Assembly: GCA_045538895.1 (NCBI GenBank)
Contig: JAZQEH010000036.1
Span: 1 to 47,033, forward strand
Length of the DNA: 47,033 nt
Reading direction: 5' to 3'
Origin: UMGS902 sp045538895
GTDB lineage: Bacteria > Bacillota > Clostridia > Oscillospirales > CAG-272
Shown here one piece after another: positions 33,707 to 44,200 of the stretch. The notes under the pieces are model-generated. The model made no database searches. It saw only the letters and a program-made list of their open reading frames with translations, and was not told the origin of the DNA. Positions within the stretch are counted from its first letter, which is position 1, and each line of letters opens with the position of its first letter. Position numbers and translations under genes: made by a program.

Positions 33707-35443
33707 ATGAAAAAACTATTTTGCATAATGCTGTGTGTTTTTTCGGTCATGCTTCTTTGCTTTGCGGTCAGTGCCGCGGACGAAGGATACATGACCTTTG
33801 AAAAACCTTACGGCATCTACAAGACCGCAGAACCGCTTGATGCGATTCCTGCAACCTATGAGGCTTGGGTTAAAATTCCCGAGGGCAGAACCTACGATTC
33901 GGGTATTGTTCTCGGCAACAGCCACGGTGCACATCATCATTCTTTCCAGTTCCATATTTATGAAAACAGTGCTCCGATGATAAAGTTTATCAACAAAGTG
34001 CCAAACGGCGTTCCTTCGTCAAAGACGTTCACTTTCAGCAATTCAACAATAGCAACCGGCAAGTGGACTCACGTTGCCATTGTTGCAGATGCTGCAAACA
34101 AAACGATAAGTTGCTACATTAATGGTGAGCTTTCGGAAAGTAAGAGTTTTACGTTTGTTCCTGAACTTTCTCCGTTGCCGCTTGTACTCGGCGGCGACAA
34201 CGCAAGTGGAAACGAGGATTATTTCAAGGGGCAGCTTCGCTCTGCATGCATTTATTCGGACGTTCGTACTGCAGAAGAGATTAAGGCGGATATGACCGCA
34301 GTTGATACCGCAGACGAAAACATCATGGCATACTATAACCTCTCTGGCGAAACATTTGGCGAGGACATTGAAGATAAAGCGGGCAATTACGATATGATTT
34401 ATGACCCGTGGTGGTATTCGCGTGAGGACGTAACCGATTTTGCTTATTCAATGGCAATTATCGGTGACCAGCAGGTAGTTTCAATTAAATATCCCGATTT
34501 GCTCCATGAAATGTACGACTGGATTTTGGCAAACAAGGATATTCATAAGATTAAATACGTTTTGGCTCTTGGCGATATCACAAATAACAGAGATAATGTT
34601 GCAGAGTGGACACTTGTTGCAAGCCAGTTCAAGCGACTCGGCGGCATTCTCCCTATGGCAATTTGTCGCGGTAACCATGACTATAGCGAACCTTTTAATA
34701 CGTATCTCAATTTCGAGGGATACACTTCGGATATCGTGGGCAGATACGAGGGCAAGATGGACAATCACTATAAAGTTGCGAAAATCGGCAATACCGATTA
34801 TCTCTTTATGGTGCTTGACTACGGCCCCGATGATGCTGAACTTGCGTGGGCAAGCGAAATCACCGCCGCATATCCCAACCACAAGGTAATCGTTATCACT
34901 CACGGCTATATGAATGATGACCAAACCACTACGGATGCTAACGATTCTACCGCTCCCTCTACAAACTATGGTGTTAACGACGGCGTTGATATGTGGGAAA
35001 AGTACGTTCGTAAGCACGAAAACATTGTTATGGTGCTTTCCGGACATATTGATAGCGACTACACTTACGCAACCAAGGCAGTTGGTGACCACGGTAACGT
35101 TGTTACGCAGATGCTTATCAATCCTCAGGGTATAGATGTTTATACTCCTACAGGCATGGTGCATATGTTCTATTTCAACGAAGAGGGTAACAAGATTACG
35201 GTTGATATGTATTCCACTATCCGCTCACAGTATTACGGCAAGAACAGCCGCCATACCTTCTACGTAGGTGAGCGTAGCGGTGATGCAAACGGAGATGGAA
35301 ACGTAACCGCAGAGGATGCACTTCTTGCTATCTCAACCGTGCTCGGTGGCGAAAACTATAAGAATGCCGACGTTGACGGTGACGGTAAAATCACGGTGCG
35401 TGATGCTCTCGGCATCATGCAAGCGGCAGTGAAAGGAGAATGA
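33707..35443 (+). CDS. Secreted LamG + calcineurin-like phosphoesterase with C-terminal dockerin
   Basis: A 578-residue exported protein. A signal peptide (1-24) precedes a concanavalin-like LamG domain (about 25-200; YEAWVKIPEG, WTHVAIVADAANKTISCYINGE). A metallophosphoesterase domain (about 245-515) shows IGDQQ with Asp254, GDITNN with Asp290, GNHDY at 322-326, ITHGY and SGHID, giving most of the dinuclear metal ligands. The usual D-x-H of the first motif is DQQ, so one His ligand is missing. The last 56 residues form a type I dockerin with two Ca2+ loops (DANGDGNVTAED and DVDGDGKITVRD). The dockerin implies docking to a cohesin partner. RBS AAGGAG. The next gene starts 2 nt after the stop. 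Confidence 0.9.
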   Translation: MKKLFCIMLCVFSVMLLCFAVSAADEGYMTFEKPYGIYKTAEPLDAIPATYEAWVKIPEGRTYDSGIVLGNSHGAHHHSFQFHIYENSAPMIKFINKVPNGVPSSKTFTFSNSTIATGKWTHVAIVADAANKTISCYINGELSESKSFTFVPELSPLPLVLGGDNASGNEDYFKGQLRSACIYSDVRTAEEIKADMTAVDTADENIMAYYNLSGETFGEDIEDKAGNYDMIYDPWWYSREDVTDFAYSMAIIGDQQVVSIKYPDLLHEMYDWILANKDIHKIKYVLALGDITNNRDNVAEWTLVASQFKRLGGILPMAICRGNHDYSEPFNTYLNFEGYTSDIVGRYEGKMDNHYKVAKIGNTDYLFMVLDYGPDDAELAWASEITAAYPNHKVIVITHGYMNDDQTTTDANDSTAPSTNYGVNDGVDMWEKYVRKHENIVMVLSGHIDSDYTYATKAVGDHGNVVTQMLINPQGIDVYTPTGMVHMFYFNEEGNKITVDMYSTIRSQYYGKNSRHTFYVGERSGDANGDGNVTAEDALLAISTVLGGENYKNADVDGDGKITVRDALGIMQAAVKGE

Positions 35444-35445
35444 CA

Positions 35446-38400
35446 ATGAAAAAGATAATACTTTTTGCGGCACTCGCTTTTGCACTTGTGCTTTCGCTCT
35501 CCGTTTTTGCATCTGCAGCAATAATAATCGACTCTCCCGATGATATGCTTCAGCTTATGAATGCACAAGGCGAGTTCTCCGACTGGAGTGCTGACTATGT
35601 GCTTGATGCAACCATCGACCTTTCTGAAGCAACTCTCGATCTTCCTCAGGCACCTATAGGTACTGAGAAAACTCCTTTTACCGGTACGTTTGATGGCAAG
35701 GAAAATACAATAAGCGGTATTGATATAACAGGCTCCGCATACGTAGGTCTTTTTGGCTATGTAGGAGATGCTACAATTGTAAATCTTACCGTAAGCGGTA
35801 CGGTTACCGGCGAAGGCAACTGTGTAGGCGGCATTATCGGCAGAGTTTATACGAAATCACTCATTGTTAAGAATTGTACAAACCTTTGTACAGTAAGCGG
35901 TGTCGATTCTGTTGGCGGTATTGTCGGCCGTCTTGAGCCGGGTGCAACTACCGCACATATATCAGGATGTTTAAACAATGGTACCGTCAGTGCTACACGC
36001 TATGCGGCAGGTATTGTCGGTTTCCACTCTCAATCCAGCGGTGCAACCGTTATTGAAGAGTGTATCAATAACGGTTCAGTTTCTGCTTCAAATAGCTATA
36101 CCGGCGGTATTGTGGGCTATTGGCGTGTATACGGCAATTCTAAAAATAAGTGCTTTGTACAGGACTGTATGAATAGCGGTAATGTTACGGGCGGTAGCGG
36201 CGGATATACCGGCGGTATTATCGGCGGTTATAACACAAATACTGCATATACACTTACACGTTGTTTTAACAGTGGCTCTGTTACGGCAGCTTCATCTGCA
36301 AATCTTCGTCCTATCGCAGGTACTGTTTCTTCTGCAACAACTGCTGCGGGACAATTTTCAAACTGTTATTACACTTCAACCGATACTTATTCCAAAGATA
36401 ATTACGGAGTTGAAACCTTTGTTGCAGATGCAACCGTAGCTTCAAGCCTTTCCGGACTCGGTAGTAATTGGGTGATTGTTGATGGCTACACCCCTGAACT
36501 TGATCATTTCCACTCGCACGTTTACGAATACGTTTCTATAGGTGCAAATCATCAGCAGGTTTGCTACTGTGGTGATACTAAAACTGCTGAGGAGCATAAC
36601 TACGTAAACGGTGTTTGCGATAAGTGCGGTGCAGAGGATATTCCTTGCGCTCACGAAAACAAATATGAGATTGTTGAAATTGCACCTACGTGTTCTTCTG
36701 AGGGCAGCAAGCATGAATATTGCCCTGACTGTAAGATAAAAGTAAGTGCCGACGTTGAAATTCCTGCTGATGCAAATAACCATAGCGGTACTCTTGCTAT
36801 GGCACTTGCAAACGGTGCGGTTACATACACTTGTTCCGATTGTAATGCGGTAGCTTATACCGATACCGCACTTCTTGACACCGTTTACGTTTCCGAAAAC
36901 GGCAAAGAGCTTGTCGGCAACGTAACTGCACAAATCGGTACCGAGGCAAATCCCTTTAAGAACTTTACCGATGCTATGCAGTATGCGGCATATTGTGGCA
37001 AGGACGTAACTATCCGTATCCTTGACAACGCTTCTACTCCTGCAAGTTACGTTACTCCTGCTTTTGACAGTACAATCACTATTACAGGCGGCAAACTCGT
37101 TACAAACGGACGCTTTATAATGAGCGGTAAACTTGTATTTGAGCATATGATTATCGCACCTGCAACCACGCTTGTTATGGCAACGCACGAAAACAAGCTC
37201 GTTATGGGTGAGGGACTCACTATGTCGGGCAGCGGCATCTACCTTGTCGGTGGCTACGAAAGCGGTTTGGACACAAACAGCAAAATTCCGGCAACAGGCT
37301 ATACAACAGATATCACACTCCGTTCGGGTACGTATCATGCAGTAGGTGGCGGCAACCGTTATCTTAGCGGTGCTTATTCGGGTACAATTAAACTTACAAT
37401 CGGTAAGACTAACGAAAACGATACCCTTGAAATTACAAGTACCCTTACAACCGTTTCTATGAACGCAGAGGGCGGTAACGGTGTATATGCAACCGTGATT
37501 TTTGACGGTCCCGTTGATATCAACAGTTTTTGCCCCGTAACCCATGCGACTACTGCAGAGGGCAGATTTGATATTGATATCGTTGTAAAGGGTGCGGCAA
37601 CTACCGATGCAAGCAAACTTTATTGGAGAGGTAGTAACTACACCGTTAATGTATACGCTGACGACAGAGTTGTCGGTGCAGAGGATTTTGCGGCAATAGT
37701 TGCAGGTGCAGAAAACGTTCAGCCCTACAAGCGTTACTGTTATAAGATTAACGATAAAGTACATCCTGATGCAAACAGCGACGCCGTGTGCGACAATTGC
37801 GGTGCTCCCACTGCTTGTGAGCATGAGTATGGCGAATGGCGTGAAACTGCGGTAGCAAACTGTGCAAGTGCAGAGGTTTACACATGGTACTGTTTTGACT
37901 GTCAGGAACTTATTGATAGCATGACCAAAAACGGTGATGCCCTTGATAGCACAAATCACGTAAGTGATAGTTTTGTATGGCAGTATGCAAACGGAAAGTA
38001 TTTCTTTGGATGTTTAGCTTGCGGTTCTACAGTAGAGCAGACAGTTGCTCCTACAATTTACGTAACAAAGAGCGGTAACAACGCACTCGATGGCACAACC
38101 GTCCAAAAGGCAGTTGCAACCGTTGAAGAAGCAGTAAGCCGTATTGCAAACGTAGGCGGTAAGGTTGTAATCTGCGGTACGTATACACTTACAGAAAACC
38201 TTACTCTTCCTGCATATACAAAGGAAATAACCATCAGCGGCTATAATAACGCAGGTGATTTTGACGGATTTGTAATAACCAAGAATACCGTTATCACTCT
38301 CGGCGGTGCAACAAAGTTTGACGAAATCAGCTTTGGCGGCACGTCTACGTATGTATTTGAATGCATGTGGAATGACACAACGTTCGGTAAGGTTCAGCCC

Positions 38401-40026
38401 TATAATAAGGCAACCGCGTATGTAGTTTTGGGAGATTACGGTATCACAGAAAATGATACCGAAACGGCAACCGCAACCTTAACTATAACCGACGGAACGT
38501 TGCAAAGACATACCGAATCGGGCGTACGCTACGTTGACCGCTTCTACGGAAGAGTTTATCTTGGCGACACATTTAGTGCAGATGGTATCAGCGTTTCAGG
38601 CAAGACTGCAACGTTCAATGCTACAAACGCAGACATCGGTGTGCTTTACACAATGTCAACGTCGGGTACTTATAAGAACAATCCTGTAACCAACTGCGAA
38701 ACAACCGTAAACCTTTACGGCGAAACCAAGGTTGATAAGGGTAGAACCGGTGACTTCAACGTAGCCTATGCAGATTCAACTGCTATGCTTGATAAGCAGA
38801 CAATCAACTTCTTTGACAATTCCATTATCGGTACAAGTTACTATATCCGCAATGCAAAGGATACTGAAATCAACGTATCCACCGCAGCAGACGGACGTAC
38901 CGTTAAACTCAGAATGCCCTTTACATTCTATGCTTACGGTACTTTTGCAACCGAGCAGACACCTATGAATGTCGATGTGAACTACAGTATTCATAGCTTT
39001 AATTCTTCTGTAGAAGCACCTTGCACCTTTAGCACAGCGGCAAATGCACTTAAGGTTTACAGTGAAACCGTTGCAAACGAGTGCGAATATACCCCCAAGG
39101 TGACAGTAGCCGCAACACCCGATGCAAATGGCACAATTCTTTACTCCTGCACCTGCGGCAGAAGCTACACAGAGGAATATGCTTACTCCTGTGATGATGC
39201 AACTCACGTTTATATTGCAAAGGCTGACGGTGGTTATGAATGTACAGTATGCGGCGAAAGCTTTGCAAACTACGCAGGCGACAATGTCTTTGCAGCAAGC
39301 CTTACTTCTCTTGAAAACGGCGTTGCAACCCTTACCGTAACAATCGACGGCACCTTTGCGGCAGCTCTTGCAAACATCAGTCTGCCGAGCGGCTTTGCGT
39401 TTAGTAACGTTACCGCTCCCGAATGTGGCGGCATTGCATTCAGCGGTGCTGAATGCAACGGTGTTTACAGTGTAACCGCACTTTCAAATGACGGTACCGA
39501 AAAGACTGTAAATGCTACGTTCGTGATTACATGCACATATGCGGACGTGTCAATAAACGTTCCTTACCTCTTTGAAGTAACCGTGCCCGAGCTTTACGAT
39601 GTGGACGGAAATGCACTTGTTGCTACAACAGTAAGTGCAGAGTATTGCATTACCGTAGAACTTGTGTCCTCCATATCGGCTGACGCAGGTTACTATGCGG
39701 AAAGCGTAAATGCGGAAAGCCAGGTTGGCGTAATCTCGTTCAACGCAGAAATTGAAAACTACGGCGAACTTGAAATCGAAAGCTTCGGCTTCTACGTTTA
39801 CAACGAGGGCAAGGTAGAAAAGGCTAACGTTGTAAGTTCTGACGTACAGCTTCTTAAAGACAACGACGGCAAGATCAATCTTGTTATCACTAATATTCCC
39901 ACAGAGAATTTTGCAAGCAAGGTTCTTGCTCTTCCTTACGTGGTAGTAAACGGTGAAACCGTAATCGGCGAAATTTGTACGTTCTGTGTAAATAACAGCC
40001 TTAAGTGGTTAGGAGAAATGAAATGA
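35446..40026 (+). CDS. Giant secreted GLUG/beta-helix protein with Cys-rich linkers and SLKWLGE C-terminal domain
   Basis: A 1526-residue exported protein. ATG 35446 is chosen because AAGGAG at 35433-35438 lies 7 nt upstream; ATG 35440 is 1 nt from it. A signal peptide (1-25) is followed by GLUG repeats (about 75-330; (V/T)GGI(I/V)G motifs). Three Cys/His-rich linkers with CxxC pairs lie near 355-470, 765-860 and 1205-1275. Two beta-helix modules start near 479 (VYVSENGKEL) and 869 (IYVTKSGNN). A beta-sandwich (about 1279-1405) is faintly cohesin-like, with LYDVDGNAL near its end. The final 118 residues match the LRR protein's C-terminus. Its last codons carry the SD of the overlapping peptide gene. 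Confidence 0.85.
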   Translation: MKKIILFAALAFALVLSLSVFASAAIIIDSPDDMLQLMNAQGEFSDWSADYVLDATIDLSEATLDLPQAPIGTEKTPFTGTFDGKENTISGIDITGSAYVGLFGYVGDATIVNLTVSGTVTGEGNCVGGIIGRVYTKSLIVKNCTNLCTVSGVDSVGGIVGRLEPGATTAHISGCLNNGTVSATRYAAGIVGFHSQSSGATVIEECINNGSVSASNSYTGGIVGYWRVYGNSKNKCFVQDCMNSGNVTGGSGGYTGGIIGGYNTNTAYTLTRCFNSGSVTAASSANLRPIAGTVSSATTAAGQFSNCYYTSTDTYSKDNYGVETFVADATVASSLSGLGSNWVIVDGYTPELDHFHSHVYEYVSIGANHQQVCYCGDTKTAEEHNYVNGVCDKCGAEDIPCAHENKYEIVEIAPTCSSEGSKHEYCPDCKIKVSADVEIPADANNHSGTLAMALANGAVTYTCSDCNAVAYTDTALLDTVYVSENGKELVGNVTAQIGTEANPFKNFTDAMQYAAYCGKDVTIRILDNASTPASYVTPAFDSTITITGGKLVTNGRFIMSGKLVFEHMIIAPATTLVMATHENKLVMGEGLTMSGSGIYLVGGYESGLDTNSKIPATGYTTDITLRSGTYHAVGGGNRYLSGAYSGTIKLTIGKTNENDTLEITSTLTTVSMNAEGGNGVYATVIFDGPVDINSFCPVTHATTAEGRFDIDIVVKGAATTDASKLYWRGSNYTVNVYADDRVVGAEDFAAIVAGAENVQPYKRYCYKINDKVHPDANSDAVCDNCGAPTACEHEYGEWRETAVANCASAEVYTWYCFDCQELIDSMTKNGDALDSTNHVSDSFVWQYANGKYFFGCLACGSTVEQTVAPTIYVTKSGNNALDGTTVQKAVATVEEAVSRIANVGGKVVICGTYTLTENLTLPAYTKEITISGYNNAGDFDGFVITKNTVITLGGATKFDEISFGGTSTYVFECMWNDTTFGKVQPYNKATAYVVLGDYGITENDTETATATLTITDGTLQRHTESGVRYVDRFYGRVYLGDTFSADGISVSGKTATFNATNADIGVLYTMSTSGTYKNNPVTNCETTVNLYGETKVDKGRTGDFNVAYADSTAMLDKQTINFFDNSIIGTSYYIRNAKDTEINVSTAADGRTVKLRMPFTFYAYGTFATEQTPMNVDVNYSIHSFNSSVEAPCTFSTAANALKVYSETVANECEYTPKVTVAATPDANGTILYSCTCGRSYTEEYAYSCDDATHVYIAKADGGYECTVCGESFANYAGDNVFAASLTSLENGVATLTVTIDGTFAAALANISLPSGFAFSNVTAPECGGIAFSGAECNGVYSVTALSNDGTEKTVNATFVITCTYADVSINVPYLFEVTVPELYDVDGNALVATTVSAEYCITVELVSSISADAGYYAESVNAESQVGVISFNAEIENYGELEIESFGFYVYNEGKVEKANVVSSDVQLLKDNDGKINLVITNIPTENFASKVLALPYVVVNGETVIGEICTFCVNNSLKWLGEMK

Positions 40027-40163
40027 GATACGTAAAGCCCATACTTGAAACCGTTGCGTTTGATGCAACCGACATTGTTATGACAAGCGTTCCCGAGGTT
40101 TTGAACAAAAGCGGAGCAAATCTCGGCGAGCTTGATTCACAACTTATTAACCTTTTTAGCTGA
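40023..40163 (+). CDS. Small peptide gene, 46 residues, copy 2 of a paired family
   Basis: It overlaps the GLUG-protein stop by ATGA, with AGGAG at 40011-40015, 7 nt before the ATG, the same spacing as copy 1. The peptide begins MRYVKP, shares TVAFDATD and MTSVPEVL with copy 1 and ends LGELD...INLFS. 33 of 46 aligned residues are identical to the peptide at 10526-10669. Differences cluster at residues 4-9 and in short loops. No Cys, signal peptide or membrane segment. The reading frame is not seen in any other part of the window. A PHP-domain gene follows after 8 nt. Confidence 0.82.
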   Translation: MRYVKPILETVAFDATDIVMTSVPEVLNKSGANLGELDSQLINLFS

Positions 40164-40171
40164 TATTGATA

Positions 40172-41215
40172 ATGCAGCGTTTTCTTCTCCCGAAAGAAGG
40201 GAATTTCTACAAGGCTAATTTGCATTGCCACACCACCTGCTCGGACGGTAAACTCACCCCCGAGCAGGTTAAGGCGGTGTATATGGATAAGGGATATTCG
40301 GTGGTTGCGTACACCGACCATTATCTTATATTGCCGCACAAAGATTTGACGGACGAAAGCTTTGTTGCATTGCATGGCTACGAGTTTGAGATTCATTCGG
40401 ATACCGAGCCTGTGTCGCAGTCAAAGAAAACGCATTTGAATTTAATTGCACTTTCTCCCGATAATCTTTTGCAGGTGTGCTATCACCGCTCAAAATATGT
40501 CAAAGGAAATATGCGTCCCTTGCGTAAAAATGCGGTAATAGACGAAACGCTCCCCGATTATGAGCGAGTACATTCGCCGGAGGGAGTAAACGATGTGATT
40601 CGTACCGCAAAGGAACACGGATATTTCGTTATCTACAATCATCCCACATGGTCGCTTGACGACTACCGCGATTATGCCCATTATGACGGTATGCACGCAC
40701 TTGAAGTATATAATTATTCTTCGTATGTCGCCGGCTATGAGGAGATAAACTCTCGTGTGTATGATGACATACTTCGTACCGGTAAACGAATTTTTTGCGT
40801 AGGCGGTGACGACAATCACAACGGTGTACCGCTTGATAGTGTAAGGTGTGATTCTTTTGGTGCTTTTACAGTGATAAAGGCAGAGAAATTGGAATACACC
40901 GCCATTACCGATGCACTCCTCAAAGGTAATTTCTATGCTTCAATGGGGCCGGAAATAAAGGAACTTTATTATGAGGATGGCAAGGTGTTTATTAAAACTT
41001 CACCTGCCGAGCGTATTATTATGCATTGCGGGTGCCGCCGTGCTTCGGTGATGATAAGAGAAAAGGGACAAAAACTTGTTTCGGCAAGTTTTGCTGTTCC
41101 CGAGGATGCAATATACGTCCGTTTTTCCGTTGAGGATAAGCACGGAAAACGTGCAGACTCAAATGCATATTTTTTAGATGAGTTTTATAAAAAAGCAATA
41201 GAACAGACAGATTAA
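40172..41215 (+). CDS. PHP-domain metal-dependent phosphoesterase-like protein
   Basis: A 347-residue protein. The PHP N-terminal motif HCHTTCSDG, the YTDHY motif, a later YNHPTWSLDDY and the CVGGDDNH motif supply the usual His/Asp metal ligands. PHP enzymes hydrolyse phosphoesters; some act on nucleotides or sugar phosphates. No signal peptide, so it is cytoplasmic. ATG 40172 is the only reasonable start, yet there is no Shine-Dalgarno sequence in the 15 nt before it. Its translation may depend on ribosomes finishing the peptide gene 8 nt upstream. The terminator stem overlaps its last codons. Confidence 0.85.
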   Translation: MQRFLLPKEGNFYKANLHCHTTCSDGKLTPEQVKAVYMDKGYSVVAYTDHYLILPHKDLTDESFVALHGYEFEIHSDTEPVSQSKKTHLNLIALSPDNLLQVCYHRSKYVKGNMRPLRKNAVIDETLPDYERVHSPEGVNDVIRTAKEHGYFVIYNHPTWSLDDYRDYAHYDGMHALEVYNYSSYVAGYEEINSRVYDDILRTGKRIFCVGGDDNHNGVPLDSVRCDSFGAFTVIKAEKLEYTAITDALLKGNFYASMGPEIKELYYEDGKVFIKTSPAERIIMHCGCRRASVMIREKGQKLVSASFAVPEDAIYVRFSVEDKHGKRADSNAYFLDEFYKKAIEQTD

Positions 41216-41236
41216 TCTGTCTGTTCTATTGCTTTT
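41191..41236. terminator. Long terminator overlapping the 3' end of the PHP gene
   Basis: 21-bp stem (41191-41211 with 41216-41236) running from AAAAGCAATAGAACAGACAG through its complement to TTTTTT, with a TTAA loop. The stop codon sits at the loop. It closes the 33.7-41.2 kb operon. Confidence 0.92.
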
Positions 41237-41288
41237 TTGTTAGTTTTAATGTATCATAGTGGTATAAACTATAGTTTAAGGAGAATAT

Positions 41289-44200
41289 ATGAAAAAGTTT
41301 ACAGTATTATTATTATTAACCGTAATGCTGTTCGTTTTTTTGACAGTAGCTGCATCTGCAGAAAGTGTGGAGTATTTCTACATAAATTCCGAAACGGGCG
41401 ATGACCATTATTCGGGTGCGTCTGCAGACGATGCGTTAAAGACTTTTACAAGAGCATGTAACTTAGCAGAAAAGTCGGGTGCGGACAAGGCGTATATCGT
41501 TATTACAAACGAGTATGCGTGTCCCAAGAGTGTGGGCGAAATCGAGCATACCGTACCTTTTGTAGTTACCGCAAACGATGGCAAAACCGACTTTGGTGCA
41601 AACGGTGCAAAACTTGTTTTCGGTTCTTCGCTTAGATACGTTTTAAGGGGCGACACCACCTTTGAAAACATAACTATTGAGTATACAAAGTCGCTCAACT
41701 GTGTTGCACAGTATAACCACGTTACTTTTGGTGATAACGTTGTAACCAAGCGACTTGACGGTGATGCAAGCGGCGTGTATATCGTTGGCGGTTGGCAGAG
41801 TCCGTCGGGCGGAGCAATCTCCGACATGGATTCACACATCACCGTAAAGAGCGGTTCTTTCTACTATATCATCGGCGGTTGCCGTCAAAAGCCCGCCGCG
41901 GAGGAAGCACTCACGCTTACGGGCACACATTATATCGACATTCAGGGCGGCGACGTATTAAATCTTCTCGGTGCATCTGCGGCATCGCACTATAGCCAGT
42001 CCGCAGTTATCACAATGAGTGGCGGTAAGGTAACTAACTTCAGCGTTGGCGGCGACGTAACAAGACGCCTTAACGGCGATGCAACGGTTACCCTTACGGG
42101 TGGCGAGATTTCAACACTCAACGTAAACAACGTTGTAGGAAACGGCACCGTAAGTCTTCTCGGTACAAAGGTTGGCTCAATGAGTGTTTCTTATGCAAGT
42201 GCAGAGATTGCCACGCTCAAAAAGGATGCAAAATCAGTAAAAACACTTATTTACGATGCAAACTATTATACCAATGCACAGATTGAATCTTTCAGCGGCT
42301 TTGACGTAACAAAGAACAATGCAGTTCTTTACGTTAAGGACGGTGCAAACGGCAGCGGTCTTTCCGAGAGCAATCCTACGTCATATGAAAACGCACTCAA
42401 AACCGCGGCAGAGAACAAGGCGATTGTAACCGTTATCGGCAAGCTCACGCTTGATAACTTTACAGAAATTGCACATGCAAATGCCGTTACCGTAACAGGC
42501 AAGGAGAATAACGCTTCAATCGAAGTTAATGGCACGTATACTCTCGGCGGTGAAACTGTGTTTGACGGTATCAAACTAAACGGTAATTTTAACGCTGAAA
42601 ACGGCATGTTTACAACTACTGCGAGTGCAAAAGCAACTGTAAACGTATCGGGAAACGCAACTCTTGCTTCAGGAACGGTTGAGTCTTTGACAAATGTGGG
42701 CAAGGTTGTTATAAGCGGTGCAACCGTAGAGAGCATTATAGGCGGCAGTGAGTCTGCAAGCATTGAAATCCATAGCGGCAAAGTAGGTACTGTTAAGTCT
42801 ACCGATACCGCAATTGATGACTTTAAACTCACAGTCAGCGGCGGCACTGTAGAAAAGGTTGTATTCAATAATGTTGCAAAAACACTTTCCTATACCCTTA
42901 TGGGCGGCTCTGTTCAGGCATATGAAGTTATCGGCAATAACGCAAACGGCAGCCTTACTCTCAATGAGCAGCTCTTTAAGGCAGATAGCCTTGGTGCTGC
43001 TGCGGCACTTTTCACTGAGAGTGGAGAAAAAGTATACTTCCTTGCAGATGGCGGAGAGGGAAGCGGTACAAGTGCAAGTTCGCCCGCATCATCGCTTGAT
43101 GCGGCATATGCAGCAATCGGTGAAAGCGGCGGTACTATTGTAATTTCTGCACCTTTTACCGTTTCAAGTGCATTCAATACCTCTACAAACAAAGGTAAAA
43201 TAATTTTTACCTCCGTTTATGACGGTGTTGATTATGCAAAGACAAACGATGCAAAAATGCTATTTGCGGCAAATTTCTATTGCGGTGGCGATACTGAGTT
43301 TAAGGATATTACCATTAAGGCAAACGGCAATTACCGCAGTATCTACGCAAATTGCCACGAGCTTATTTTAGGCGATAATATCATAAGCGAAGTTCATGCC
43401 GACAGCGGCACGTATATGTCAGTAATGGGCGGTCATCAAAAGGCACTTGACGGAGAGGCGACAAAACTCACTATCAATAGTGGTATCTGGCAGAAGGTGA
43501 GAGGCGGTACTGCGGCAGATGGCAGCAAAAATGCTACCGTTAATCTCACAATCAATGGCGGTGAATATATCGAGCAGTTCGTTCTCGGCAGTTCAACGTC
43601 CCACGGTGGCGATATCAACGTTACAATAAACGGCGGCACGTTCTATTCGGGTATCTACGCATCAACTCTCGGCAAGGCAGAGCAATATCTTGATAGCAAC
43701 GTTTCGCTTACAATCAATGGCGGTACTTTTTACGGATATATTACTTTCGCGCAAAAGACGGTTTCACAGTATCTCGGAAACTTTAGCGGAAGCTTCAACG
43801 TTACAATAAACGGCGGTAATTTTGCTCACCTCACTGAACTTATCGGTCCTGACGGACGTGTGAGCGGAATGACTTCCACTTTAAACGTAAAAGGCATCAA
43901 CCTTGATGCACCCGTTACAGGCAAAACAACCTTTACAAATCCGCTTCTTGAAAAAAGCGACCCGTTCCTTTTCTATCATGACGGTTATTATTATCTTACA
44001 GGCTCTGCCGCAAACGGAATTACAATTTGCAAAGCGGCTAATATAGGCGACCTTAAATACGTACCGTATGAAAAGGTATACTCCTCGTCGGTAAAGAGTA
44101 ACTGGTCGGCTGAAATTCATCATTACACCGATGAAGAAGTGGGTGTAGGCAACGGTGGTTGGTATTGCTATATCGGCTCTCCCGAGGATGGCGAGGAAAA

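Noticed and set aside
36442..37959. 505-residue open frame on the minus strand
   Set aside because: It lies wholly antisense to the GLUG/beta-helix gene, has no RBS, no recognisable domain and a Cys/Arg/Ile-rich composition typical of antisense translation of these codons.
41265..41278. TAAACTATAGTTTA palindrome just before the RBS of the 1368-residue protein gene
   Set aside because: A perfect 14-bp dyad, but AT-rich, short and single copy; an operator is possible but unsupported, and no regulator is adjacent.
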